Shown here one piece after another: positions 30,405 to 41,907 of a stretch of 51,168 bases of DNA. Positions within the stretch are counted from its first letter, which is position 1. Every line of letters starts with the position of its first letter. This DNA is from Gracilaria vermiculophylla (taxonomy: Eukaryota; Rhodophyta; Florideophyceae; Gracilariales; Gracilariaceae): assembly GCA_019155205.2 (NCBI GenBank), contig JAHNZQ020003147.1, positions 1,995,351-2,046,518 of the forward strand, given 5' to 3'. A model generated the notes under the pieces. It searched no databases and was not told where the DNA came from. It was given only the letters and a program-made list of their open reading frames with translations. A program made the position numbers and the translations under genes.

Positions 30405-32885
30405 TTTTGAGTCCTTCAGCTCTCCAATGAGCCGTTCACGAGACTATACAACCATTTAAAAGCTAAGATATGACCGTTACAATACTGGAATGCTATGAAA
30501 TGAGGGATTTACAAAACGCCCGCGAAGAAGGTGAAAACCCTCTTTTTGTTTCTGTACTGTTCTGAACGCACTCGTGCAAATTCCCAAGCTCCTCCAGAAA
30601 TGGTGTTGTCTTCGTGGTTTGTTGACGAACGAAGTGTAGATGTCGAGGAGCTCATCGCTGAAGACCTCGAGAATCTTGAGCAGACAAATACCACTGCGCA
30701 TAGCACTCCCTCACTACAACCGCCTCCCGAACTGTTATAATACGCCTCGCCAAATGACAAAGACTAAACGGACAATTTGACTTCAACAGAAAAATCACTG
30801 TTGCATTTTGACAATATAACGAATTACTGTCTTTGCGAATCCCATTGCATTACGACAACAGAACATTTCCCCCTGGCACAGAGCTTTGCTTCCTTCACGG
30901 AGAACGAAAAGAACAACTTGGTACGAGCTATGATGCTCTGCTTGTGCGCACCTCGTGGACAATCGAACACACTCATGGCTACTGATCCTCTCAAAGCGCA
31001 AAGCAAGGGCGACAAGCGGCGTCGTCTGTCATCCTCATCATACTCTTCCACGAGGCACGCCATGCAAGGAAACTGTGTATGCCAATTCGGGTTCGCTGCT
31101 ATTGTCCAGCTCAATCCGCAAACAGTACGCGGAATATCCTCCGTTGTCGGTAGTCAAGAGACCTTTTCCATCCAAGAGAACGAACATTACAGAGAACGAA
31201 AGGGCAAACAGTCCTTACAAACTATCAAGGCTTTTGCTATCCTTTAGCGCTACGCTACTCTCAATGCTTTGACTTGCCCTACTGGCCGAGGATCAGAACA
31301 CGAATCTCCTGTGCAATCGTTAAGTAGTGATGTTCGACGACAGGCTGTGCACGACCTGTATAGGAAGGATTGGAAACAGATCATGACGGCAGCTTCCGTA
31401 ATAAATGCTGCTGTGCGAAAAACAGATGCGCCTCTTTTTGATGTCTGGTTTTCTTAACTTTTGAGAATCCTACTACCCGACAATTTGCATTCTGAAGTCA
31501 GGGAGTAACGTTTGCGACCAATGCACGACGCCCAGTAACTCCGCCCGTACCACTACAAACATAGATCTAAGGGAAGCTCTGCTAGCTGCAAAGCGTCAAC
31601 GCAGAGTGGAAGCATTGGCCGAATTTACAATTTATCGTACAATTTAAACTACAGCTGAAAACGCTCCTATGACCAATCCCATCCATCTCATATTCGACTT
31701 TGCGGAGAAGATTTTGTTGCCACACTTACTCCGCCAACATGTACAACTACATTTTGTGACGGGTCTAATGTTTGATATTTTTGACGTGTATAATAGCAGA
31801 ATGTCAAGTTATTATACTTATGGTTTGCCCGAAGGCCACTGGCCAGGAAATAAGACATGCAACGAGGTTGCAACCATCCTGAATCACGCAAGTAAGCAAC
31901 AGCGGGTGTCCAGTGTCGTTACAGAGAGTCATAAACATCTTAACCTTCATGCAGACAACTACAGCGGACAAAACAAAAACAGGTTCATGGTTTGGTACCT
32001 TCTTTGGCGTGTGTACGAAGCTGAGATTACTTTGCGGTTTTTAGTGGCCGGTCATACAAAAACCCGGTGTTATGCTGCCTTTTGGACTTGTCCAATGACG
32101 TCTGAGAAAATTTGATGTGATCGGTTCCGGAAATATGATGAAAATACTGGAAGAAAGTTGTACCTCGAACAAAGCAGTGAATGCGAAGGATGTTAGTTGG
32201 TTTAATTGGAGGGAATTGCTGCGACAGTTCTACAAAGTTCCAACTCATTTCAAGTTGTCAACATATCCTGTTGTTCGTTTCTTCCATGTCAACTTCGAGA
32301 TAGTGATGGTAAAAAGTTTTTCATCGGATGCAGCATGGCTCAGCTTTAAACTAACCAAGCGCTTTGTGTCGTCAGACAAATTCAGAGCGCTGAGTTCCCG
32401 TTTAATGCAAAGTGAAGATTTTGTTCTACCTGTTACACATCTTTTTGAAGTGCCATTACCGCAGGAAGGTAACTGCAAAGCGTACCTAGCGAATAACATA
32501 TTGAATGGATACTACGAGGGCGATGATGATAGTTGTTTTGTCTAGTTTGCTTGTGGACGCGATTGGCGTAGTACCGTTTAAGCTAACGTTGCATTGTTTA
32601 AACCATATATCCTGTTTGTGTTGGTCATTTTTCGTTATGTTTAGACGAATTGAAAGCTAAGAAACTGCTCTACAACTTTCGTTCGGAGAGGCAGTGGCCA
32701 CTTCTGGGACCAAATGGAATATATCTCAGCTTCGACGGAGATGCCATTTGATATTTTTGATATGGATTGCTACACATATTCTTCCAAAATCAGAAAGCCC
32801 GTACACGTCGGACACTTACGCCTTCGCCGCTAACGGAATATAATAACTCACGCAACAGTAGAAAAAAGTAAGTAAAGCATCGATC
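30405..32885 (+). mobile_element. DUF7869-like transposable element E inside RNase H of element F
   Basis: About 2.5 kb separate two pieces of one RNase H domain and hold one recognisable coding unit. The borders are inferred from where element F coding stops and resumes. I did not find clear terminal repeats or a target duplication. The coding unit belongs to a repeat protein family widespread in animals and protists, with a GQNKNR core. Confidence 0.5.
30531..32545 (+). pseudogene. DUF7869-type element protein
   Basis: Frames shift several times. The N-terminal part (30531-31247) is charged, with ENEKNNLVRAMMLCLC. After a stop, LTCPTGRGSEHESPVQSLSS follows. The core lies in 31669-32115: YGLPEGHWPGNKTCNEVATI, LNLHADNYSGQNKNRFMVWY, EITLRFLVAGHTKTR. 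The phrase HADN.SGQNKNR with a following GHTK is the hallmark of the DUF7869 family. The usual Cys of DNCSGQ is Tyr here. The C-terminal part (32117-32545) has VSWFNWRELLRQFYKVPTHF and ends ILNGYYEGDDDSC. These proteins are thought to be carried by mobile elements and have an RNase-H-like fold. The exact activity is not established to my knowledge. Confidence 0.75.
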
Positions 32886-34000
32886 GGATATTGGACCGTA
32901 TCTCCAATCAATGCAGAGCAAAACTATTTAGTATGCATAAATAGCCGCCTTGCGGTAGTTCGGAGCATGCTGATGCTTAAGTTTTACCTGAATGGAGTAA
33001 TATTCCCCATTCGGACGGATTTTGGAACCTTACCGTACATTATCGCCCTTGAAGCCTAATCCAGAAGACCCGCAAGATAGAGATTGCGATTGTAGTTTTT
33101 TTATTTTACAGATCAAAACTGACCAGAAGTAACGGTCAATGTGGCATCCACGTTACCACGCTTCATAACCGGTGGATTAGAAGAGAGCCCAACAGAGGAA
33201 TAAATCCCGTGTTTCAGGGCGCGATAAGCAAAAAATGATAAAAATCACACAACTACGGGACTAAAATAAGCCTTTCAGAATGAAGAAAACAGTGAAAACG
33301 AGATAGTATCTGTTTTCGCTGTTACACAGAACCTAACAGAGCCGATAGGCGAAGAAGATCTTTTACAAGAACAAGCAATCGACAAGTACTGTAAAGAGTG
33401 ACTCCCACACGCAGGTCAGAAACGAAATTCACTCAATTACGACCACGGATGGTACATGGAGCGAAAACCTACTCTACGTTTCATATTCTAAACGACGGTC
33501 TCCGAGTAAATGCACGAACAGATATTACCTTTCAAACACGTTCTTGAGCTCTTGAAGCCACTGAAGTTGTATATTGGTGTAAGTAACCTCCAGGCAAGAG
33601 TTGTACTGGTCTCTGCTTTGACATCTTGCTTATATCTTTTTGGATGACTGCTGGTTTTTTGTTAAAACCGGTGGTTGGGTGAGCAAACGCATAAACTCCC
33701 TAATGTTGTTTTCTGATGCTGGTCTATTGGATCTAGTCAGTATAGAGCAACTGGGATCGTTCCTCAAAACTCGAAAGCCTTAGCAAATACATGCTATTAA
33801 TCACCAGCAGGATTCTAAATTTGTCCAGAGCCATTTCCCGGAGCATTACAAACTCGATAGTCCTAGCGGAAGCAATCCTCCGCAACCTAATATATCCGTA
33901 TGGTGCACCATTATACATCCTTACGGATCATGGACCCGTATCTTCTTCAATTGTTTTCAAATACGCCTGGATGCTGTTGTTTATGAAGCATTAAATTGAG
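32886..34000 (+). pseudogene. Element F: rest of RNase H and integrase
   Basis: At 32888 the frame resumes with YWTVSPINAEQNY, then NSRLAVVRSMLMLKFYLNG and IRTDFGTLPYI, which is the middle of Ty3 RNase H (compare YWSRSLTPTERNY, LLRPYLEG and MRTDHAPLN in B). Integrase fragments follow: EDLLQEQAIDKYCKE near 33340, and the core at 33791 with LLITSRILNLSRAISRS, YGAPLYILTDHGP (second catalytic Asp, DNG changed to DHG) and SIVFKYAWML. The first Asp and the Glu are not visible. The rest to 34355 is an open frame of 119 codons without clear homology. Confidence 0.6.
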
Positions 34001-34360
34001 ACACTGTGGTTTCCTAGATCAATTCTTACATGAAATGATACAAAAAATAATCAGATGCGGGGCTTTGAAATTAGACCGCAGAAGACTAAACCTCCCGGGC
34101 GGATTTCGTCTAGCCATTAACGTAGCTAAACTCATCGTGCCCCGAAGTAAGTTTGATCTGGATCTAATTACGTTTTTGGACAGGAATTTGTCAGATTTGG
34201 TTCACACCGAAATGTTCTATGAAATCCAGATATCTCATTTTTTTACACAACTCTTCGTAGCGAAATGCTCAACGAAACGATTTTATTTAAATGTCACCGT
34301 ACGAATAAATATTGACTACACCGTATGGTACCAGTTTTTCTGTGCGGAAAATTAAGCAAA

Positions 34361-37300
34361 AGCCCCTCCAAATCACTGTGTCAAATTATTGTGCGAAATG
34401 CTACATGTAGCGTTGAATAACGATTTTCGAGAGATCCAATAATTTATCACCATTGGTGTTTGCCGTTGGAATGATTTGACGTGTCTTAGAATGAATGGTA
34501 GTCGATAGAACTGCTGTTATGGACGGATACGTCAGTTTTTATAGAGAAGAGAAAGAAGATAAGAAGTTTTTGCTCCTGCGATTTCTGTTTCTGAAAACTG
34601 TGTACTCTTCATAGTATGACCGTGACATTTGAGCATTTACCTAGCTTTTTTTTTCAATTTTTGTTTTGGGCGCAGAAATTAACTCTTTTCTCACGAGTCT
34701 ACATTATCCATGGGATGTAGGATGCCCAACGAGGGCTGAGGAAAAAATAATCAAGAACGTTTTGTGGTCGTTGCAAATGATACAAAGGCGTATAATGCCT
34801 CGTTTCGCGAAGGCCACTCAATAAGCTTACGCCTATCATCCATGCTCTTGTAGTTCAAATGGAGCTCAAAGGAAAGCTGCTGACCTGTGCTCCTAGCTAA
34901 AAAACGATAACGTGAAGAGAACTAATGGAGTCCGCTTGATACACAGTGCTTTGTATCAGCGTGGCTTCTTATCTATGAGCAGCGAAGCTTATCACTACAC
35001 TGGTCAATAAACATCGATCTCTAAGAAATTATGTGAACAGCTTGAAAACACTTGAGTCCAACTGCCGAGACACACTTTAGCTCTTTTTTAGCATTTTCAG
35101 GGCTCTCACTGTGCATAAACCCCGTAGTGTGGTTGAGTACTGCTGAAATAGAGCACCTGCAAAGACTTTCAGCCTTAGCTGTGGCTGCTTCATCTGGTAC
35201 AACGTTTAATGTGCAACACCGTAACGAATATATCTGAAAATCGGATACTTATAAACAATTCACTTCCGTTATGGATCATTATAATAAGCACACAGAATTT
35301 CAAACACAATACGGCTGAGTACAATAAATGCAAGTACTGTTGGACATTCTATTCGTGACAGAAAAATATAGATTGTAGTGGCTCACAATGTTGCCTTGAA
35401 AAAACTTCCGTTTCACTGCTGCGCAACTTTTAGGCATTAAGAAGTCAAATATCGTGACTATCGTACTCTAAAAGATGATGTAAGGAGTTATGAAACGTTG
35501 AAAGAAATCGTAGATTTGTTTGACAATTATACTAAATGAAGTTATGGATTGTTTTTCAATAAGGAATCTATCTCCTTCAACGGTACTATATAATACAGGA
35601 ATACTGGTAACACCGTATCCGAATATATCGATATATACAGTTTCACCTTGGTACCATTTGTTGACGATGATGTCTCAAACTGCAGAATTATTATATTCCA
35701 ATCGAAGCTCGTGCCAGACCACTCCAGCCAAACCTCTGACGCCTTGATCGAGAATATACGGAATACTCTTAACCAACACACAGAATGGCAATACGGTGTT
35801 GGGAAGCACTAATGTAGAGCTTGTTAAATTCTGGGCTTCGTCAATATTGGAGCAAATTAAAGCAAAAGACGTGCAAAATCTATTCGTTAAATTCATCTGC
35901 GGGGTTCGAAGCAATGGAACGTTGATGTGAATGCTAACAATAAAGGCAACATCTTGCACCTTAAAGATATTAATCTACAGTTCATTGCAGATGCCATTTA
36001 TGACTGTTTTACAATTGTTCAAAGCAATTTTCTGATTCAATTGCTTGATTCATTCCTTCCAAAGACTGCACCTGCGTCTTTTCTTTCACCATTTATGGAT
36101 GGTAGAAACAGCGGACATTTAACGGGAACGCAGATTTAGACAGTTGTTGATAAATAAAACGTATATATGCACGTGTATGGCCTACATTGCTAGGCGACAT
36201 ACGACTTGTAGGACTTGGAACACGGTTCTTTGGAGACGTCGGTTAAAGTCCGAAGCGAACGCCACTGGGCTTATATTTGACAAATCACATCCGTAACGGC
36301 CAAGGAAGTCAAGTAGATTTTAGAAGCCGGTGAACTGAGACAGGACTGAATCTGAACCAAAAGGTGATAAAGCTGGAGCGGTGTGTTGCACAGTACAGGT
36401 TGGACCCAGACAGTTTTTGTTGTCTCCAAGAGAGGCTCGACCAGCAGTATTACACGAATCGCAAAATGGACTGATGCTAGGCGTAGAGCGCCTCACCGCT
36501 GGGCACCTGGAATTGTGAACAGAAACTGCTCTACCTCACCTAGTCGAGCGAAGAGTCCGTTTCGAAATATGACCTTATGGTCGAACCCCGGGGGGTCGGC
36601 TAATATTGTCGTCCAAGCTCATGGAACGGACGAGGAAACCCGAAAGAAATGCAATAAATGTAACGTTGGTCGATTTTGAAGATGGGTAGAAACCAACTAG
36701 TGTCTATGAAAAGAATGAAGTGCCAGTCCGATAGATCTTTTGGCATGCGCAAGTCTTCCAGTGCAGCGATTCCAAATTTGAAAGAGCAACTGTTTCAACC
36801 GTGGACCCCGGAATGGTAGTTTGATCAGTGCGCACTCGCTAACGAACCCTCGCAGGCAGACAGAAAACCTGAGCGGCTGCCAAAAAGTGGACGTTTTGAC
36901 CCATTGGTTACAAAAGGGCAAGGTCGTTCACGTCCACATTATCGACAATTCCGCTACTAGACTCCAATGCAGAATAGCTCCAAGGGTGAAACATTGTTGC
37001 CAAATGGTCGCCCAGTTGATATACGTGAGCAAGACTGAATAAGGCATGATGAGCCGATTGGTAATACCAATGCGCAACGGTCTGTGTCCAAATGCGATAG
37101 GCGGAGAGCACTAATGTCCAATGAGATAACTTTGATAAAAAGATGCCCATAAATGACCGGATTCTTAGAGGATACAGAAGAACACAGAGGTGCGAAAACG
37201 AAAGAATAGTTGGAACTGAGAAGCACTTGCCAGAAAGCGAGTTAGAGTGCAGGCCGAGAGAAGGATAAATAGCGTGCATGAATGAGATTTATGCCAACAA

Positions 37301-37622
37301 AAATTTTCGAAGCAAGCTGTGATGACCAGTTAGTGAATGGATTTTGACGAGCGGAATGTGCTCATAGCGTCCTCCCAAAAAATGGTCGCTGCCGCGTACC
37401 ATACAGCTGGCGGTTGGTGCTCTCCACCCCTGGAGACTCGTATTCTGATAGAAAAGGAGCCTGTAGTATCGTGAGCAAACTACCTATTAGTTTGGTATGC
37501 GACATGAGCATTTTGACGTCCAGTCTAGTTAGCAGTGGTAGTCTATGTAGGAAGGGTAGAGTTTTATCGATACCGTCAAGCCACAGTACGCAAACGTCTG
37601 GCGTTCCCATGGAGGTACTTCG
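34361..37622. other. Unassigned stretch
   Basis: No gene is recognised. ORFs of 70-123 codons occur on both strands (for example 35675-35959 minus, 36383-36679 plus, 36908-37279 minus) but none shows a motif, and overlapping frames on opposite strands give no preference. The plus-strand phrase SLSRLDQQYYTNRKMD-like text around 36430-36470 and a Cys-rich end (CNKCNVGRF) might be old element coding. Confidence 0.4.
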
Positions 37623-37808
37623 TGTAGAAATTCAAAAGCAAATAACAATGGCCGTGGTAAATTCACTCTGACTGTGAAGCAGAGTCCTGATACACAAAGG
37701 TGATGGTAAAGGTGAAGACGAGAGTTGTCCCTTCTCTGTGTCAGAAAGGATTGTTCATTGAAAGAGTAGTAGGTCTAGCTTATATAGTGATCAGAACTAG
37801 GTTTGACA
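37623..37808 (+). repeat. 186-bp direct repeat, left copy
   Basis: It is identical to 38025-38210 except for two bases (a T/C and a C/A difference). It ends in GGTTTGACA exactly at the TG start of the 79-bp LTR. Confidence 0.95.
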
Positions 37809-37887
37809 TGTTGATAGTTCAAGTGGTGAACTGTGCGCCCTGTGTCACTAGAAAGTATAGCGCAAATAGCTCATCTGTTTTCCAACA
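37809..37887 (+). repeat. 79-bp copia-type LTR (5' copy)
   Basis: It runs TGTTGATAG to TTTTCCAACA, with TG/CA ends. It matches the 79-bp unit at 44152-44230 (reverse) at 74 of 79 positions. It is followed at once by a primer-binding site. The interior of the element is lost in the assembly gap starting 28 bases further on. Confidence 0.85.
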
Positions 37888-37902
37888 GGTTATGGGCCCA
37901 GC
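37888..37902 (+). other. Primer-binding site for the 5' half of initiator tRNA-Met
   Basis: GGTTATGGGCCCAGC touches the LTR end. It is complementary to the anticodon stem-loop of eukaryotic initiator tRNA-Met (GCUGGGCCCAUAACC). The same site is used by Drosophila copia, which primes from a tRNA cleaved in the anticodon loop. This assigns the tiny LTR to the copia class. Confidence 0.85.
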
Positions 37903-37914
37903 TAATCTCTAGGA

Positions 37915-38014
37915 NNNNNNNNNNNNNNNNNNNNNNNNNNNNNNNNNNNNNNNNNNNNNNNNNNNNNNNNNNNNNNNNNNNNNNNNNNNNNNNNNNNNNN
38001 NNNNNNNNNNNNNN
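37915..38014. other. Assembly gap, 100 N
   Basis: Exactly 100 unknown bases, the standard length for a gap of unknown size. The flanks overlap by the 186-bp repeat. Confidence 1.
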
Positions 38015-38024
38015 ACTGTTAATC

Positions 38025-38210
38025 TGTAGAAATTCAAAAGCAAATAACAATGGCCGTGGTAAATCCACTCTGACTGTGAAGCAGAGTCCTGATACACAAA
38101 GGTGATGGTAAAGGTGAAGACGAGAGTTGTCCCTTCTCTGTGTCAGAAAGGATTGTTCATTGAAAGAGTAGTAGGTATAGCTTATATAGTGATCAGAACT
38201 AGGTTTGACA
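38025..38210 (+). repeat. 186-bp direct repeat, right copy (apparent empty site)
   Basis: It ends in GGTTTGACA and runs straight on into AAACATTATG, without the LTR. Only 10 bases separate its start from the gap. Confidence 0.95.
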
Positions 38211-39859
38211 AAACATTATGATTTGGCAAATTTCAAACAGGTAATCACTGATGTAACCGTTAGCCAATACAAAATTATTCGTTACTAAAATGAGTGGATG
38301 CAGCCTTCTCGGGTTCCACAAGTGACTTGGTGTCTAACACTTCGGCCACACGGATAGACTGCAGAGATCCCAGAGCCGCACTGTACAGGACGAGATGCGT
38401 TATTGTCTTCCTGCGTAATGCACATCCTATTAACGGTATATTTACATGGATTTGTGTTCTTCCGGATAACCGTGTAATAATCTCCTTGGTAGTAACATGT
38501 CTAATGCCGGGAAAGGCCTGTGCCTTATAAGTGTATCACAGTCAGAGGTAAAGTGTGGATAGAGTGCGCCATAAACAACAAGTGCCAAAGAAGGACAACA
38601 GTGCCTTTTTCTAATAATTTACTAAGTTTTTCTAGTTTGCACTACAGTACCCTACTCTACTGCATTGTACTTCAGAGAGCTAACTTCGCCGCCGCCACCC
38701 TCCGTAAATAATAACCAATGTTGCCGCTCGAAGCTTTTCACTTGCGACAATATCCACTACTCCATGAGAATTATCCAGGGGCCCACGGTTGCGTTTCCCC
38801 CATGTTCACGAAAAGTGTGCAAACTTTGGTGTATTTTCACCAGTGTTATTGTGCTCGGCCTCGTATAAGAATATCTATCGGCTTTGTCGTTATTTGCCTC
38901 CGGGTCACACCACTGCCTATTAATGTCGTACAGTCCCCACTTTCGAGTATCCGCCGAGCCCGACGCTCCGAGCTCCTAAATTTCGTTTCGTCTTTTAAGA
39001 GAATAGGCTCATGCCTTAAATATCTATCTTGTGAATGTATGCATTGTTAGCCTTTCCGGCCAAGTGCAGCAGGAACGATCACCGTCCTTACAATCCGACG
39101 TAGTCATGAAGTTCTCTCGAGAGGGCGTTCTTCGTTGGATTGCATTTCGTTAAGGAATATACCGAACCCGACTGTGGTGTTTTCCAGGTTGCGGGCTATC
39201 GCTTTACACTTTTTTCCTCCCAAGTTAACCACAGCACCTTCCGGCTAAACTTTTGGCCCTTGCCGTTTCTACAATGAACTGGTAGGTCAGGCTGCTCTCC
39301 CATTGATGCCACTGTTCTTGAGGTGCCGTATCCACATTATTATTTGGTTCCTGACAGCTCAGTACTCACTCTGCACCCACACAGTATTAGTGCTGCCTTT
39401 ACCATTCATTGTACTAATTTAGTTTCTTGTTTTCGGTCGATCCATCTCTGTTCTCCTTAGGCCATTTTTATTTATTAACACCAGTGACCGGTCGCTTGCG
39501 CGCTGCGCCTTGTACCATATCCTCACAGATTACCAGCGCATTTCACGATTTGTACATTACTTCAGCAAATAAAAGCAATTATCTGCACAGAAATTCTTGA
39601 TAAGTAAAGTACCTTTCCGGATTTTATGTGATGCTTCATGGCGTCTGAAAAGGGTTTTAAAAGCCCTGGTACATATGTAACGAAACGTTTTTTGAAAGCT
39701 CTGTATTTCGAAGGTATTTGCAAGCTGTGTCTGCAGTGAAACGCCATCCAGGGCGCATTTTCTTGGCATTCTGCAGCTTCGCCGGACTCCGTTTAAGCCA
39801 TATTTATGAAAAAGGTTTACGGCACGAGCGCAATTCACCTCTGTTGGCAGGGTGCACAC
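38211..39859. other. Unassigned stretch
   Basis: No recognised gene. The longest frames are 38718-39050 plus (110 codons, crossing others) and 39557-39859 minus (100 codons, with a basic CRMPRKCALDGVSLQTQL stretch). Neither shows a family motif. Confidence 0.4.
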
Positions 39860-39961
39860 TGGAGTAGACTACCCGATGCGTATCACGCGCCATGGCACGC
39901 GCACTGGATGGCCTCCCGGCAGGCGCGCCGCAGCCGCACGCGGCCCACTGACTCTACTATT

Positions 39962-40219
39962 CCCGTTTCCAAAAAGTGACAGATTTGTGTCACCTTGTCT
40001 GAGGTGAAGTCAAGGTGACAAGGTCCTAAAATCACCCTGACAAGGTGACTGTCTCCCCCTGTAGGGCGAATATCACTTTAGAGAAATGTGATATCACCCA
40101 TGGCATCACCTTGTGGGACCCACACCCCACAATGTTGACGATTTTCGGAGAGTGTGCACCCTCCAACACTGACTATTTTGGAGGGTGCGGACCCTCTAAC
40201 GCTGACGAATTCTGAGGGT
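39962..40219 (+). repeat. Left terminal inverted repeat (258 bp)
   Basis: CCCGTTTCCAAAAAGTGACA through GCTGACGAATTCTGAGGGT. It is the reverse complement of 41650-41907 apart from scattered mismatches. Inside, GTCACCTTGTC and GACAAGGTGAC form a subterminal inverted pair (about 39989-40054). Confidence 0.95.
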
Positions 40220-41171
40220 ACAGTGAGACCCCATCATCATCTCGCCGGAAGTTTGTGCAGTCTTACGAGCACCTCAAAGGCATTGGCTTTGTATGCTCCG
40301 CACCCTAGATGCCCAACTGATATCCACGCCTGCTTCCGTTGATTGTATATGCTCCCCTTGCACCTCAGGGCGCGTGGGCGGCTCTCACCATCCGAGTTGG
40401 TTCTGAATATCGCCGTTTAGCCCTGCCGTGACGTTGGTGCCACGCAAACGCCGGCATGTACTGCATGCTAAGCGTGCCGAGAACGTCGAAAGCTCGCCAC
40501 GCAAAATATGGCTAACTTTTGCGCCTCGGAGCGATAAGTACCTACTCTTTTATCGCTAGGAAACCTCATTAGATTTAAGTGATGTTGCTCTGGAGCTCTG
40601 GTGCATCATTGGCCTCGTCACAACCATCTTCACATTCCGTTCTTGGATATTTGCGTACCTACAATGGCCAACACACATCATTTAGAAATTGTCCCCAGCA
40701 TCATACTACTTATTGAAACGCCACAAAAAACCCCCAGTAGATTACTCATACCCTGTAGAATCAGTTGGACATGAGTAAAAGGAAGTCTTAAAGATACGTC
40801 TCGCAATAACGGGAGCGCACACAGATCTGCGCACTGCTCTACTTTTTTGCGTGTGCGCAGCATTCAAGCCAGTCACCTACAAGATCCAGTGACACCCAAC
40901 TAATGACATGGTCGAATTCATTCGCTGTATGAATCATCTGTAGGAGGGAATCATTTGGTTGCTTTTCGGCCGACTTGTCAAGTTGTCGCCGACTGTCTTT
41001 CCTAGAAAACGAGAACGGTTCATATCATACAGTCCATTAGAGATCATTACTGTGACCGTATAAAGATGAAAGAAGGTTAATAGCAATCTACGCAACTCCC
41101 GAAGAGAGCTTTTGCAGTTCATCCTCCGGGATTGTTGCTCTTTTCAAAGTTTCCTTCGTATGCCATATGTC

Positions 41172-41558
41172 TCAACATTGGGTGCAAATAGCTTGTCGAC
41201 AAATCACGCAACACTGCTTCTGTCTTGAACCCCCTTTCTTTCTGTAACTCTTCCTATTCTTCCTAATTGTGCAACTGTATGAACACAACGAACAGTATGT
41301 GTGCTTTCCTTTCACTTTCCTGTGTGGCTCTCCATGAGATAGTCTTCTTTGTTTATCATCAGGCCGGTTATACTTTTCAGCAATATTACGCCAAGAGAGG
41401 GGTTCCACAACTATTGGCACGAAGACCAGACCTGAAAAAGAAGCATTCCTCACATTCTTGCTAGCGCAACTTGACATTTTTGTTCGCGCTTCGGCAGCTC
41501 GAACGTTCTCTTTTGCCAGCTGTCTAGCATAGTCTGCAAATGAAGAGCATTTTGACAC
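41172..41558 (-). pseudogene. C-terminal transposase-like fragment with Cys ribbon
   Basis: The 128-codon minus-strand ORF sits inside the long-TIR element. The start is helical (FADYARQLAKENVRAAEA). The end has the pattern C-x2-C, a basic spacer, then C-x2-C and a last C-x2-C in YCSLCSYSC and CCVICRQAICTQC, preceded by HGEPHRKVKGKH. This spacing resembles the zinc-binding tail of piggyBac-type transposases. Upstream, where the catalytic domain should be, there is only the TIR, so if real it is an N-terminally truncated remnant. The remaining centre (40220-41170) holds only ORFs of about 60 codons. Confidence 0.4.
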
Positions 41559-41649
41559 ATTACTCCTCAGTTCTCAATAATCTCTGGAAATGCTCCCGTC
41601 ACAACCAGAAGGAAGTCTTCTCTTTTGCCTTGCAAGTGATAAACGATGA

Positions 41650-41907
41650 ACCCTCAGAATTCGTCAGCGCTGGAGGATCCGCACCCTCCAAAATAGTCAG
41701 TGTTGGAGGGTGCACACTCTCCGAAAATCGTCAACATTGGGGGGTGTGGGTCCCACAAGGTGATGCGATGGGTGATATCACATTTCTCTAAAATGATATT
41801 CCCCCTACGGAGGGAGACAGTCACCTTGTCGGGGTGATTTGGGGACCTTGTCAGCTTGACTTCACCTCAGACAAGGTGACACAAATCTCTCACTTTTTGG
41901 GAACGGG
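41650..41907 (-). repeat. Right terminal inverted repeat (258 bp)
   Basis: ACCCTCAGAATTCGTCAGC through CACTTTTTGGGAACGGG. It has the same length as the left arm with no net indel. Confidence 0.95.

Larger units (their letters stand above)
27790..34360 (+). mobile_element. Ty3/gypsy element F, heavily decayed and split
   Basis: Plus-strand remains occur in Ty3 order: Gag core (28150-28800), CCHC zinc knuckle (29190-29235), protease (29665), RT tail (30150), the start of RNase H (30230-30390), then element E, then the rest of RNase H (32886-33060) and integrase (33310-34000). It is related to B through Gag but is much older, with a stop every few dozen codons. No LTR was found. The left end lies close to or inside the insertion point of B. 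The coordinates are outer limits of recognisable coding. Confidence 0.65.
39962..41907. mobile_element. DNA element with 258-bp terminal inverted repeats (1946 bp)
   Basis: Two arms of equal length in inverted orientation bound a 1.43-kb centre. The arms start CCCGTT and are about 92-94% alike by eye. The flanks CTCTACTATT and GCTAGAGGTA both resemble GCTACAGTAT at the same point of the uninterrupted LTR (about 9396-9405), consistent with an eroded 9-10-bp target duplication. Long TIRs and a 9-10-bp duplication are Mutator-like features. The single ORF has a Cys ribbon that rather recalls piggyBac transposases, so the superfamily is open. Confidence 0.8.

Noticed and set aside
37623..38210. 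The 186-bp repeats as LTRs, since they start TG and end CA
   Set aside because: The primer-binding site follows the 79-bp unit and not the 186-bp unit, and the 79-bp unit alone inserted at 44152 with its own target duplication.
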